Source of the DNA: Candidatus Mcinerneyibacteriota bacterium
Lineage (GTDB): Bacteria > Macinerneyibacteriota > Macinerneyibacteria > Macinerneyibacteriales > DSCS01
Length of the DNA: 64,000 nucleotides
Assembly (NCBI GenBank): GCA_016937175.1
Contig: JAFGWL010000018.1
Span: forward strand, 1 to 64,000
Reading direction: 5' to 3'
A program made the position numbers and the translations under genes. The notes below the pieces were generated by a model that was given only the letters and a program-made list of their open reading frames with translations, did no database searches and was not told the origin of the DNA. Positions 7,963 to 16,471 of this stretch are shown in pieces. The stretch's first letter is position 1. Each line of letters opens with the position of its first letter.

Positions 7963-8907
7963 ATGAAACGCATGATACTTTTGACCCTCATTATCGTGTC
8001 CGGCTGGTGCTTTCTGGCTGCTCAAAATGCAGCTTCGTTCTATAACCAAGGCGTTTCCCTGCTGAATCAGGGACAATATCAGGAGGCCGCTGAACAATTC
8101 AAACGCGCCGCCATCGAAGATTCGACTCATCTGGAAGCACGCCTCGGGTTGGCTCAGGCCTATTTCAAGCTCTCCCAATGGGAAAACGCCGAAATCGCTT
8201 TGAAAGAAGCCCGGGATCTCTCTCCGGATAACCCTGCTATTCTGGATATGCTGGCAAAAGTCAAATATATGCTCAAAAAATATGAAGAGAGCGCCACTCT
8301 TCTTGAAGAGCTTTCTGTCAAAGATCCCCAGCCCGACAACCTTTCCCTTCTCGGGAACGCCTACTACCGTGCTGACAAGGGAACCAAAGCTATCAGAGCC
8401 TTCGAGCGCTCCCTTGAAGCGGGAAACCGCAATACGGGCGATTACCGTATTCTGGCCTCTCTATACTATCAGGAGTTTAAACAGAAAAAAGATAAAAACG
8501 ACCTCAAACGTTCATTGTCCATTCTGGACCAGGCTGTTTCCATCAAGCCTGAGCCGGAGACTTACTATTTTAAAGGGCGCTACGCCTATTTCAGTAAAGA
8601 ACTGGACACCGCCAAAGAAGCTCTGGCAGAAGCCCTGACTCTGGATCCCGGCCACACAGATGCTCTCTACTACCTGACCAGGACCCTTTTTAAGCTCCAT
8701 GAATACGATGAAGCTCTTGCCACCGGACGCAAACTCATCAACAGGAGTCAGAATTCCAAATATTATGCCTTGTTAGGGGATATCTGCCGGGAGAACGGAG
8801 ACAACCTTTCAGCTTTGGATTACTACAAACAAGGGGCCACCTATTCCGATAAAACAGGACAATACTGTGCTCAGTATTATGAATACCTGAATCAGCCGAA
8901 GCAATAG
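7963..8907 (+). CDS. Exported tetratricopeptide-repeat protein
   Basis: A 314-residue protein with an N-terminal signal peptide (MKRMILLTLIIVSGWCFLAA, probably cleaved after AAQ; the Cys at residue 16 could alternatively make a lipoprotein) followed by about eight tetratricopeptide repeats covering the rest. TPR arrays hold protein-protein contacts, so it is probably a periplasmic scaffold. The ATG has an AAGGAGG ribosome site. It stands alone, divergent from the M42 operon and convergent with the fecR gene, from which it is separated by a strong terminator. No enzymatic motif is visible. Confidence 0.85.
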   Translation: MKRMILLTLIIVSGWCFLAAQNAASFYNQGVSLLNQGQYQEAAEQFKRAAIEDSTHLEARLGLAQAYFKLSQWENAEIALKEARDLSPDNPAILDMLAKVKYMLKKYEESATLLEELSVKDPQPDNLSLLGNAYYRADKGTKAIRAFERSLEAGNRNTGDYRILASLYYQEFKQKKDKNDLKRSLSILDQAVSIKPEPETYYFKGRYAYFSKELDTAKEALAEALTLDPGHTDALYYLTRTLFKLHEYDEALATGRKLINRSQNSKYYALLGDICRENGDNLSALDYYKQGATYSDKTGQYCAQYYEYLNQPKQ

Positions 8908-8930
8908 ACGGTTAAAGGGATCAAAAAGAC

Positions 8931-8956
8931 GGGGGGAGGAACACTCCCCCCTTTTT
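8931..8956. terminator. Bidirectional intrinsic terminator
   Basis: An 8-bp stem GGGGGGAG / CTCCCCCC with a 5-base loop, followed by TTTTT on the plus strand and preceded by AAAAAG, which gives a T-tract on the minus strand. It lies between two convergent genes. Confidence 0.9.
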
Positions 8957-8960
8957 CTAT

Positions 8961-9656
8961 CTATTCACTTGCCTTGTCACGCTCCAGGTTCCAGCTGACC
9001 CAGGGGTCCTGGCTGTCTTTTTCAGGATCGAACTCGACCGGGTCGGTGGGGACTCCCTCAGGGGAGATAGCGATCCGGTTCAGCTGTTTCACGATTTTGA
9101 CCCATTCTTCCATGCTCACTTCTTTTGGGCCTTCGATCTCTACGGGGCCGTCGATCTCCGCCGGAACTGCGGGCATCTGATCGGCATCCCCTGAAGGTTT
9201 TTCCCCCCGGACTTCTACTTTTCCGTCATAGACAAAAAGCTGGGCTGAGTCATCCGCATACTGGTCCAAGCGATAGACGGTCCCCCTGACTCCGGCGGTG
9301 CCTGTCCTGAAACTGACATTATACTCATCCTTTGAAACGAGCCTTTTGACCTTGGTCCAGAACCGTCCCAGAGTCACTTTGATAGAGACTTTTTTTCGTC
9401 CCTTTTCTTCTTTGAGGCTTTCCATATAGATTTTTGAATCGGGGCCTACCCGTACAAGGGTCCCGTCGTCCAATGTGATCTCCAGCTTTCCCTTCTGGGT
9501 CGAGATGAAATCTCCTTCACGGACTTCCTGGCGCAGTTCGGCCACAGCATAATTGATCATGACCTGGCCTTCGATATAAGAGACCTTGCCGCTTATCGCA
9601 AAGAGCGGGACAGCCAGGGCAAAAATGACAAATGAGATCAGAAGCAAACGTTTCAT
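8961..9656 (-). CDS. Exported FecR-domain protein, paralogue of 2431-3168
   Basis: A 231-residue protein with a signal peptide (MKRLLLISFVIFALAVPLFA) and a FecR domain containing RVGPDSKIYMESL and GTAGVRGTVYRLD. The last ~75 residues carry VEIEGPKEVSMEEWVKIV and WVSWNLERD, the same signature as in the FecR protein at 2.4-3.2 kb, indicating paralogy across the full length. Its ATG overlaps the preceding gene's stop by ATGA. Sitting downstream of an ECF sigma factor it invites comparison with FecI-FecR signalling, but here the protein is exported and lacks the inner-membrane anti-sigma segment, so it is not a classical FecR. Confidence 0.8.
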   Translation of the reverse strand: MKRLLLISFVIFALAVPLFAISGKVSYIEGQVMINYAVAELRQEVREGDFISTQKGKLEITLDDGTLVRVGPDSKIYMESLKEEKGRKKVSIKVTLGRFWTKVKRLVSKDEYNVSFRTGTAGVRGTVYRLDQYADDSAQLFVYDGKVEVRGEKPSGDADQMPAVPAEIDGPVEIEGPKEVSMEEWVKIVKQLNRIAISPEGVPTDPVEFDPEKDSQDPWVSWNLERDKASE

Positions 9657-10093
9657 ACTTTTTCCTCTCCTTTTTTCTCTGTTAAACCCTCAATATTATG
9701 AACAAAATCATCATATCTTTCAATGGAAGAGGGAACGATCATTTCACGCTCTTTTCCTTTGACCAGCGCCCCGTTTTGGAAAAGTGTAACAGACTCCACC
9801 TCGGCCAGGAGGATCTCTTCCCGTTTCCCTCCGGGAGCAAGTTTTGTAAGGCTCTTCTCATCCAGAAGGAATCGCGTAGTCGACATCTTCATAAAAAGGC
9901 GGCTGTACTTCATCAGTGGAAAAAACAGGATGAAGGCTCCCAGGATGAGTATATCCGGAACGGCCCCTTCCCTGCTGTTAAGGCGAAAATAAAGATAGGC
10001 TCCCACAGCTACCGCCATGGCAATGAGAATACCTCTGGACAGGTAGGACATCTGTCTGATCTTTTTCCTTTGGTAACCGTATTTTTCGAACAT
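9653..10093 (-). CDS. Small membrane protein with PH-like cytoplasmic domain
   Basis: A 146-residue hypothetical. Two hydrophobic segments (about residues 18-36 and 47-65) are followed by a beta-rich stretch (MKMSTTRFLLDEKSLTK to IVPSSIERYDDFV) that resembles the small bacterial pleckstrin-homology-like domains. The N-terminus is basic (YQRKKIRQ), placing it inside. It is encoded 10 bases after an ECF sigma factor and overlaps the FecR gene, the position in which anti-sigma factors are often found, but no zinc-binding anti-sigma motif is present. The function is unknown. Confidence 0.65.
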   Translation of the reverse strand: MFEKYGYQRKKIRQMSYLSRGILIAMAVAVGAYLYFRLNSREGAVPDILILGAFILFFPLMKYSRLFMKMSTTRFLLDEKSLTKLAPGGKREEILLAEVESVTLFQNGALVKGKEREMIVPSSIERYDDFVHNIEGLTEKKGEEKV

Positions 10094-10103
10094 CTCTTCT
10101 CCC

Positions 10104-10709
10104 TCACTCCTCGAAATAATCCTTCAGCATCTCTTCGAGCATCTTTCGCGCCCTGAAAAGCCGGCTTTTGACCTGGCCGCTCGTCAATTCAAGTTCTTCA
10201 GCGATGGACTCATAACTCTTTCCTTCCAAAGCAGCCTTCTCCACCACTTTCCGGTAATGAACCGGCAGGTCCCTGATGGCAGCCTCTACCGCTCGGGAAA
10301 TCTCCCGATATTCCATGGTCTCTTCCATGGTAGCCCGCCCGCTTCTCTCCATACGCTCCAACTCCTCTTCGGGGTTGGGGATAAAATGACGCTTCACGAG
10401 ATTCCGAAGATACATCTTCCACTCATTGGAGACGACAGTGGAGAGCCAGGCCGAAAACGGCCCTTCTCCCTTGTATGTCTCTATCTTATAGTATACCGTA
10501 ATAAAGACATTTTGAAAAAGCTCTTCCATGATTTCTTCTTCACCATTGAGTTTTCTGATATGCTTCATGACAAACAGAGTATACCGGCGCACCAATTCAT
10601 CGAAACTTTTCACGTCTCCTTTTTGAACCTGCCTGATAAGCTCCTTTTCGTCAAGCTGCTGAAGATCATCGCTAGTCTTTATATTTTTCCATAATTTCAT
10701 AAATATCAC
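10104..10709 (-). CDS. ECF-type RNA polymerase sigma factor
   Basis: A protein of up to 201 residues with sigma region 2 (DELVRRYTLFVMKHIRKL, followed by ELFQNVFITVYYKIETYKG) and sigma region 4 (DLPVHYRKVVEKAALEGKSYESIAEEL and QVKSRLFRARKML). The two regions are joined by an ordinary linker; no region 3 is present, so it belongs to the ECF group. The start overlaps folC by up to 38 bases; the second Met (10700) or a later start would shorten the overlap. The two downstream genes encode a membrane protein and an exported FecR protein and may be its regulators or targets. Confidence 0.88.
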   Translation of the reverse strand: MIFMKLWKNIKTSDDLQQLDEKELIRQVQKGDVKSFDELVRRYTLFVMKHIRKLNGEEEIMEELFQNVFITVYYKIETYKGEGPFSAWLSTVVSNEWKMYLRNLVKRHFIPNPEEELERMERSGRATMEETMEYREISRAVEAAIRDLPVHYRKVVEKAALEGKSYESIAEELELTSGQVKSRLFRARKMLEEMLKDYFEE

Positions 10710-11955
10710 CCATGAGATAAAAGGAACCGTGGGCTACGATAAGGTCAGAGGGGCCTGCCTCTGCCAATGCCCTCTCCAGCGCTTTTTCCAGGTCTCTTTC
10801 CGTCAGTATCCCCGCCCTCTCTCCCGCAGCCATCCGTAATTCTTCCACAGTGGCCGACCGGAAAGAAGAGTTTTCCGTTAAAATCACCTTCCGACAATAT
10901 TCAAAATCAAGGGAAAGCATTCCCTCAAGGTTTTTCCCGCGTGAATAAGAGACCACCGAGACCAGCCTGCGCCCCGGATACTTCTCCTTCAGAGCTGTAT
11001 AAAGAGCCCCGACTGATTCCACCGTATGGCCGACGTCTAAGACCCAGAGTCCTCCCCTGAAGACCCTCTCCTCGATACGGCCTCCCAGGAGAGTCTTCTC
11101 CGCAGCCCTGACCAGGGTTTCCCTTTCCTCTGAGGACTCTCCCATGCAGTGGAGCGCCTGGTAGGCACAGGCGAAATTACGGATCTGATGTTCTCCTTCC
11201 ATGGCGAGCTTTACCGGCCCTATTTTTTCCCTGCCGACAAAGAGAAACGAACCCTCAGCAGTGAAATCCCTCCCGTAAAGAAACGGCTTGCCTCCGGCTT
11301 CCAGGGCTAGCTCTTCCAGATAGTCCGGGATCCCCTCTTTCTGGGGACCGATGACCACAGGGATCCCGGGTTTGACGATCCCCGCTTTTTCCCGGGCGAT
11401 ATGCCTCAAAGTAGGGCCCAGAGTCTCTGTATGGTCAAGTCCGATGGTATTGATCACAGCACATCGGGGTATGATAATGTTGGTACTGTCCAGACGTCCC
11501 CCCATCCCTACTTCATATACGACCCAATCGGCCTTCTTTTCCCTGAAATAGAGAAAGCTCATAAGGGTGATCAGTTCAAAGAAAGTCCTGTAGCGTTTTT
11601 CCCGCCCTGAGGTGGCCGGCCTGATCTTCTCCACCAGGCCTGCAAAATCCTCTTCTGAGATCCACTCATCATTGATTCTGATCCGTTCCCGGACATTATA
11701 AAGATGCGGGGATGTAAATGTCCCCACACGGAATCCCCGGGCCATGAGCATGTTTTTCAAAAACTCCACCACGCTCCCTTTCCCCTTGGTCCCGGTCACA
11801 TGGATTGATGGAACCGCTTCCTGAGGGTGGCCGAAGAGAGCGGCCAAAGCGCGAAAGGACTCCAGATTATAATGCGACTCATCATACTGGACGTCTTTCT
11901 TGACCTCATAATTGATAAAGGAATTGAGATAAGCTGTCGCTTCCTGAAAATCCAT
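10672..11955 (-). CDS. folC: Folylpolyglutamate synthase / dihydrofolate synthase
   Basis: A 427-residue Mur-ligase-family enzyme that adds glutamate to folates and, in many bacteria, also joins dihydropteroate to glutamate. The ATP loop is VTGTKGKGSVVEFL, followed by the family's SPHLYNVRERIRIN, EVGMGGRLDSTN and GLDHTETLG motifs. The ATG at 11955 (MDFQEATAYLNSF) is chosen over an upstream one because GTGAGGA precedes it and the protein then begins where the family does. It is transcribed from its own promoter at 12.0 kb and shares its 3' end with the sigma-factor gene. Confidence 0.93.
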   Translation of the reverse strand: MDFQEATAYLNSFINYEVKKDVQYDESHYNLESFRALAALFGHPQEAVPSIHVTGTKGKGSVVEFLKNMLMARGFRVGTFTSPHLYNVRERIRINDEWISEEDFAGLVEKIRPATSGREKRYRTFFELITLMSFLYFREKKADWVVYEVGMGGRLDSTNIIIPRCAVINTIGLDHTETLGPTLRHIAREKAGIVKPGIPVVIGPQKEGIPDYLEELALEAGGKPFLYGRDFTAEGSFLFVGREKIGPVKLAMEGEHQIRNFACAYQALHCMGESSEERETLVRAAEKTLLGGRIEERVFRGGLWVLDVGHTVESVGALYTALKEKYPGRRLVSVVSYSRGKNLEGMLSLDFEYCRKVILTENSSFRSATVEELRMAAGERAGILTERDLEKALERALAEAGPSDLIVAHGSFYLMGDIYEIMEKYKD

Positions 11956-11977
11956 AATATCCTCACTGTTAACCACA

Positions 11978-12006
11978 AAAATATCACAATTATCAGCAGA
12001 TGCCAA
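11978..12006 (-). promoter_or_regulatory. Promoter for folC operon
   Basis: On the minus strand TTGGCA and TATTTT are 17 bases apart; the expected start of transcription is about 15 bases before the folC ATG, leaving just enough room for the ribosome site. Confidence 0.5.
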
Positions 12007-12022
12007 TGGGAAAGAATGGAAA

Positions 12023-12042
12023 GGGGCGGGTGAACCCGCCCC
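12023..12042 (-). terminator. Terminator after the FAD oxidoreductase operon
   Basis: A stem of GGGGCGGG paired with CCCGCCCC around a 4-base loop, followed on the minus strand by TTTCCATTCTTT. It separates the dehydrogenase operon from folC. Confidence 0.7.
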
Positions 12043-12048
12043 GCCGGC

Positions 12049-13209
12049 CTATTTGAATGCTTCCTGGCCGGAAAAATCCCGGTATAGGGTCAGATCGTTA
12101 AGGATCTCCTTCTCCTGAGTACTGAGCTCGCCCAAAATATCCTTCGATGCATAGTAACCGAGCCCGGGGCCCAGCATATAGCCCTGTCCGCACATCCCCA
12201 CCATGTTATAGTAATTTTCCACATCACGGGTAAATCCGACAATGGGGAACCCGTCGGGAGTATTGGGATAGAGGCCCCTCCAGGTCCTTCGCACATTGAG
12301 GTTTTTAAGGATCGGCATCAGATCGATCATCCGCCGTGAGATCTGGGGGAGAAAGCGTGATGTCGGGCGCTCGTCTTTTCCCAGGATGGCCGGAGATGGA
12401 GTAATACAAAAGATAAACTGTCCCGTCTTATGCTGATAAAAGTAGTAGTTCTTGGATCCGGGAGCTTCCCTCATGTCCACGATCATTGTGGGCAGGATAG
12501 GCTGAACAGCATCGGTGATGCCTCCTTCATGGGAATCGGGATTCACAGGGACATCGATCCCCGCAAGACGGGCGACTTCTGCAGCGAATCCGCCGGCGGC
12601 ATTGACCACGACATCCCCGTGATAAGTCCCTTTATCCGTTCTGATCGAGGTAATCTGTGTGCCCTTTTTCTCCATGGCGATGACTTTTTCACGAAAATGA
12701 AAGGTCACGCCGTTTTCCAGGGCATTGAAATAAAAGGCGTTGATAGATCTCATGGGAGAAGCCGATCCGTCATCGGGAGAGAAAGTCCCCCCCCGGAGCC
12801 CCTCAGGATTGATCATGGGAAACATCTTTAAGTAGTCGTCCCGGTCAAGCCAATCGATATTGAGCCCATATTTTTTCTGTTTTATCAACAGCTCTTTATA
12901 GGTCTTCTCATGGGTTTCTGTATAGGCAGGATAGGAATAGCCGCCCTTTTCCCACTCGATAGGATCTCCGTATGTCTCTTCCCATGTGGAAAAGATCTCA
13001 AGGCTTTTCTGACAGATGAGGATCTTGGAACGGTCAGAATGAGTGGCTCTGATTCCTCCGATTGCGCGTTTGTTCTGCCCTTGTCCCGGAGAAGGTTTTT
13101 CATCAAGAACGAGGACTTTTTTACCCGCCCGCCCCAGATACATGGCAAGAGGCGTCCCGACACTTCCGGCTCCGATGATGATCACGTCATAATTATTCAT
13201 GGCTCTCAC
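12049..13209 (-). CDS. FAD-dependent oxidoreductase, DAO family (dehydrogenase beta-type subunit)
   Basis: A 386-residue flavoprotein of the D-amino-acid oxidase / sarcosine oxidase beta family. The N-terminal dinucleotide fold is NYDVIIIGAGSVGTPLAMYL with the usual Glu-containing beta-2 strand (VLVLDEKP), and the C-terminal FAD region has YNMVGMCGQGYMLGPGLG. Enzymes of this family oxidise secondary amines or imino acids such as sarcosine, hydroxyproline or opines. It overlaps by 17 bases the gene for the large Fe-S/FAD subunit, so they should form one heteromeric dehydrogenase that passes electrons to ferredoxin-like centres rather than to oxygen. The substrate cannot be read from the sequence. 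Confidence 0.85.
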   Translation of the reverse strand: MRAMNNYDVIIIGAGSVGTPLAMYLGRAGKKVLVLDEKPSPGQGQNKRAIGGIRATHSDRSKILICQKSLEIFSTWEETYGDPIEWEKGGYSYPAYTETHEKTYKELLIKQKKYGLNIDWLDRDDYLKMFPMINPEGLRGGTFSPDDGSASPMRSINAFYFNALENGVTFHFREKVIAMEKKGTQITSIRTDKGTYHGDVVVNAAGGFAAEVARLAGIDVPVNPDSHEGGITDAVQPILPTMIVDMREAPGSKNYYFYQHKTGQFIFCITPSPAILGKDERPTSRFLPQISRRMIDLMPILKNLNVRRTWRGLYPNTPDGFPIVGFTRDVENYYNMVGMCGQGYMLGPGLGYYASKDILGELSTQEKEILNDLTLYRDFSGQEAFK

Positions 13210-15286
13210 CGTCCTTTATCCCCGCGAAATAACGAAGAGGCGTATCAAAGAAAAGGGGCCTTAGCGTGTCCCGGGTGATCTCTGAGACATCAGCACCCTC
13301 TTCCCGCATGAGCCTCAGAATAATGCTCTGACAGGTCTTCCCTCCGCAAGCCCCCATTCCGGCCCTTGTAATCGCTTTAAGCTGGTTGATGTCACGCACT
13401 CCTTTACGGATCAGCTCCCGGATCTCCCCGGCTGTCACACGCTCACACCGGCAGACGATCTCATCGTCGCGGATCTCGGGAATATACTCTCTCAGGGGTT
13501 CTGTGACAGTATGGTCTTCCTGAATGATCAGGCCGGCAGCCTTTTTGGCTTCTTCAGCAGGCATTCTGAACTGGACGAGATAGGTATTGGAAACCTTCCC
13601 TGCCTTTCTCAGGCTGATCACTTCATATTCCCCGAGAGGATTCCCCGCTTTGTCGGTAACGAAAGCCTTGTCGCCGGCATTCAATCCCTTGTCCCCGAAT
13701 TCATAGGGCAAAGTGACAGTGGGCATATCACTTTCTTTACGGAAATCCACCAGCGTCACAGCCAATCCCGGACAGATGGCGACACACTGCATACATCCGA
13801 TACAACCCTTATCTTCCAAAAAAACCGGGACACCCATCATATTCTCAGGGTCGATATAGATGGCATTTTTAGGGCAGACAGACGTACAGGGGTTACACGG
13901 GATCTCCTGTCCGCAATTGAATACAGGATAGACTCCCTGATTATGTCCGCTTGTCTGCGGTTCTACATCCCTTCCGGGCCTGCTCTTGAGGATCTCCATC
14001 TTTTTTGTCCATTCAGCAGGGATCTTTTTCGACTCTTTCTTTAATTTGCCTGTTATCTCCAGGCCCTTGATCTTTCCGCTGAACATAGCAGCAGAGGCTT
14101 CCGCGATCTCTTCGGCATCTCCGGCCAGGTAACTTTCCATGCCGAAATCCAGAGCCTGAAGATGGAATTCATTGACGGGATCAAGCCCCACGGCGATGAG
14201 AAGAGTATCGCATGAAAAAGTTTTTTCCGTTCCCGGGACCACCCGGAAACTGTCGTCCACAGAAGCCACGGTCACACTCTCGACAGCCTTATCTCCGTTT
14301 GCGCTCACCACAGTGTGCCGGGTGTAGACAGGGACTCCCATACGCACGAGTTTATCTTTGTGGACTCTGTAACCACCCACATCTTTCTGAGCCTCGATAA
14401 GGCCCACCACATCGATTCCAGCCTGGAGGGCATGGTAGCCGGCGATGAGGCCCACATTCCCTCCTCCGACGATAAAGAGTTTATCGGATGCCTTCACCAG
14501 GTCACGGTTTACCAGTGTCTGAAACGCTCCGGCTCCGTAGACCCCCGGCAGGGTGTTCCCGGGGAAAGGCAAGCTCTTCTCACGAGCTCCTGTTGCGTTC
14601 AGGATGATCCGGGGTGTCACAAGGACATAGGTCTCATTGTTTTTAAGCACTCCCACCTTTTTATCACTGTATACGGCAATAGCAGCTGTATCCAGCCAGA
14701 TCTCCACAGAAGAGAGGCTGCGGACCTCCTTTTCCAGAAACCGGCCGATCTCAAACCCTCTTGTTCCGGCAAAGGAATCCTCCACAGACCCGAAAAATTT
14801 ATGTGTCTGTAACACAAGCTTTCCTCCAAGCTTGTCTTTGTCATCGATGAGCAGTGTCCTCACTCCGGCTTTTCCTAATTCAATGGCGGCGGTCAATCCT
14901 GCCGGGCCGCCTCCGATGATCAGGACATCTGTTTCCACATCTTCGATCTCGTGGAATGTCCCGCTCTCCTCTTCAGCAGAAAGAACCGGAAGCCCCCGCA
15001 GCGGTTCTATCCGCATATTTGATCGCAGAGGCGTCATACAGGCCTTCAGAGGCCTTCCATTGACTATCACCGTGCATTGCCCGCATTGGCCGTTAGCACA
15101 GAAAAGCCCCAGGGGGGCATCATCTTTCTGATGGTAAGAAAAGGTACGGACTCCGTTGGCAAAGAGCGCAGCGGAGATCATCTCGCCCTCCTGCCCTTTC
15201 ATCTCACGGCCTTCCCAAAAAAACGTGACTTCCTGTGTGGGAGGAATATCCAGGACCGGATGTTCCTTAATTCGATAATCAGACAT
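13193..15286 (-). CDS. Multidomain 2Fe-2S / FAD / 4Fe-4S oxidoreductase (dehydrogenase alpha-type subunit)
   Basis: A 697-residue protein combining several redox modules. Residues 20-95 are a plant-type 2Fe-2S domain with C63, C68, C71 and C83. Residues about 118-440 are an FAD/NAD(P) disulfide-reductase-type domain with GGGPAG at 125-130 and a second GGGNVG loop for NAD(P). Then follow two 4Fe-4S motifs (CNPCTSVCP and CIGCMQCVAICP) and a C-terminal BFD-type 2Fe-2S domain (VCRCERVT, CGGKTC). This is the sarcosine oxidase alpha / hydroxyproline dehydrogenase alpha layout with an added bacterial ferredoxin. With the DAO subunit it probably oxidises an amine or imino acid anaerobically. It is first in the operon. 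Confidence 0.88.
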   Translation of the reverse strand: MSDYRIKEHPVLDIPPTQEVTFFWEGREMKGQEGEMISAALFANGVRTFSYHQKDDAPLGLFCANGQCGQCTVIVNGRPLKACMTPLRSNMRIEPLRGLPVLSAEEESGTFHEIEDVETDVLIIGGGPAGLTAAIELGKAGVRTLLIDDKDKLGGKLVLQTHKFFGSVEDSFAGTRGFEIGRFLEKEVRSLSSVEIWLDTAAIAVYSDKKVGVLKNNETYVLVTPRIILNATGAREKSLPFPGNTLPGVYGAGAFQTLVNRDLVKASDKLFIVGGGNVGLIAGYHALQAGIDVVGLIEAQKDVGGYRVHKDKLVRMGVPVYTRHTVVSANGDKAVESVTVASVDDSFRVVPGTEKTFSCDTLLIAVGLDPVNEFHLQALDFGMESYLAGDAEEIAEASAAMFSGKIKGLEITGKLKKESKKIPAEWTKKMEILKSRPGRDVEPQTSGHNQGVYPVFNCGQEIPCNPCTSVCPKNAIYIDPENMMGVPVFLEDKGCIGCMQCVAICPGLAVTLVDFRKESDMPTVTLPYEFGDKGLNAGDKAFVTDKAGNPLGEYEVISLRKAGKVSNTYLVQFRMPAEEAKKAAGLIIQEDHTVTEPLREYIPEIRDDEIVCRCERVTAGEIRELIRKGVRDINQLKAITRAGMGACGGKTCQSIILRLMREEGADVSEITRDTLRPLFFDTPLRYFAGIKDGESHE

Positions 15287-15354
15287 ATCTCCTCCTCGTC
15301 ATTCCGTGAAAGGGAACCTGATCCTTCTTCTAAAGATCTTTTTTTAACAGGTGA

Positions 15355-15382
15355 ATTATACCAAATGGAACCGTGTTGTAAA
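15355..15382 (-). promoter_or_regulatory. Promoter for the FAD/Fe-S dehydrogenase operon
   Basis: Minus-strand TTTACA and TATAAT with a 16-base spacer. Transcription should begin about 60 bases before the start codon, which has a GAGGAGGAG ribosome site. Confidence 0.7.
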
Positions 15383-15413
15383 TCACTTTTTCAGAGAGAA
15401 AAAAGACAATTTA

Positions 15414-15668
15414 TTATTTAGGAAAGGAGGAAGGAGGGCAGCCTCTTTTTCTGCTGATATAAGAGAGGCATTTTTTTCTGAATAGAGAGAAAAAAAGGAA
15501 GGAGATAAAGAGAAAGGCGAAGAACTGCAAAGCCGGCTGGAAGACGGCCAAAGATAACAGCGCTGTGAGAAGGGCCGCAGCTCCCAACCCCCCCGCGTAC
15601 AGGCGCGCCGAAAAGATTTCCAGTGCGAAAAAAAGAAGGCCCGCGGAGATCCAGAAGAGCTGAGTCAT
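15414..15668 (-). CDS. Small membrane protein, possibly NfeD-like
   Basis: An 84-residue hydrophobic protein with two or three membrane segments (WISAGLLFFALEIFSARL, then a GGLGAAALL stretch, then a long Phe/Leu-rich helix) and a basic, Pro-containing tail. The pattern of a Glu in the first helix and a Gly/Ala-rich second helix is reminiscent of the membrane part of NfeD proteins, but the soluble OB-fold domain is absent. It is coupled to nadE by ATGA overlap and is the last gene of its operon. The function is unknown. Confidence 0.6.
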   Translation of the reverse strand: MTQLFWISAGLLFFALEIFSARLYAGGLGAAALLTALLSLAVFQPALQFFAFLFISFLFFSLFRKKCLSYISRKRGCPPSSFPK

Positions 15669-16471
15669 GGCCTGCCTCCTTGAGCGTGAGGCATGAAGAT
15701 CGGCGGAGGAAAACGTTTATGAGACGCTTTTTTGATCATCATGGCGACTTTCGTCCGGATCTCATCCCCGTTTTCGGGTACAGGACATTCTTCGGGAAGA
15801 GGCATGCCATAGACCATCCTGATCCCATATTCCATTTCGTCATAGGTCAGGCCGATCTCCCCTTCATCTGTCTGTCCGTGCCACAATCCTCCCGAAGGGA
15901 TACGGTTTAATATCTTTTCAGGCACGCCCAGAGCCCTGCCCAAATCGACCACTTCTCTTTTAAAAAGATGGCTGATAGGAAGAAGGTCTGCTCCTCCGTC
16001 CCCGTATTTTGTAAAATAACCGATTTCCAGCTCTGTTTTGTTCCCCGTTCCCAAAACAAGATAGTTCATCTTCTGAGCATAGGCATAGAGAAGGGTCATC
16101 CGCATCCTGGCCTTGATATTGGCCAGAGCTACCTTTTCCATCCGGTCTTCGACTTCTTTGAGATCGGCCCGTCGGACCTGTGATCCGGCAAGAGAGGCTA
16201 AGGGCCGATAAGCCTCCTCAAGGTCCAGAACATGATACGGGACAGAGTTTTCCTCACACAACTCCCGGGCGAGCGACTCATCATCGCTTTGGTTCCCGCA
16301 GGGCATGATCAGCCCCAGGGTCGTCCCCGGAAAAGCTTGCTTTGCCAGGAGGAGTGTCACGGCAGAATCCACTCCGCCTGAAACTCCCAGCACCACTCCG
16401 TCTCCCCCGGCATTGACGACTTTTTCATAGATCCATAAAACGATCTCTTCACGCAGCTGTCTTTGATCCAT
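15665..16471 (-). CDS. nadE: NH3-dependent NAD(+) synthetase
   Basis: A 268-residue NAD synthetase catalysing ATP-dependent amidation of deamido-NAD. The ATP pyrophosphatase loop is GVSGGVDSAVTLLLA; further family motifs are LGTGNKTELEIGYFTKYGDG and DLLPISHLFK. There is no glutaminase domain, so ammonia is the expected amide donor. The ATG at 16471 is used because it overlaps the previous stop as TAATG and GGGGAG lies just ahead; the longer frame upstream is an artefact of the preceding gene. Confidence 0.95.
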   Translation of the reverse strand: MDQRQLREEIVLWIYEKVVNAGGDGVVLGVSGGVDSAVTLLLAKQAFPGTTLGLIMPCGNQSDDESLARELCEENSVPYHVLDLEEAYRPLASLAGSQVRRADLKEVEDRMEKVALANIKARMRMTLLYAYAQKMNYLVLGTGNKTELEIGYFTKYGDGGADLLPISHLFKREVVDLGRALGVPEKILNRIPSGGLWHGQTDEGEIGLTYDEMEYGIRMVYGMPLPEECPVPENGDEIRTKVAMMIKKASHKRFPPPIFMPHAQGGRP

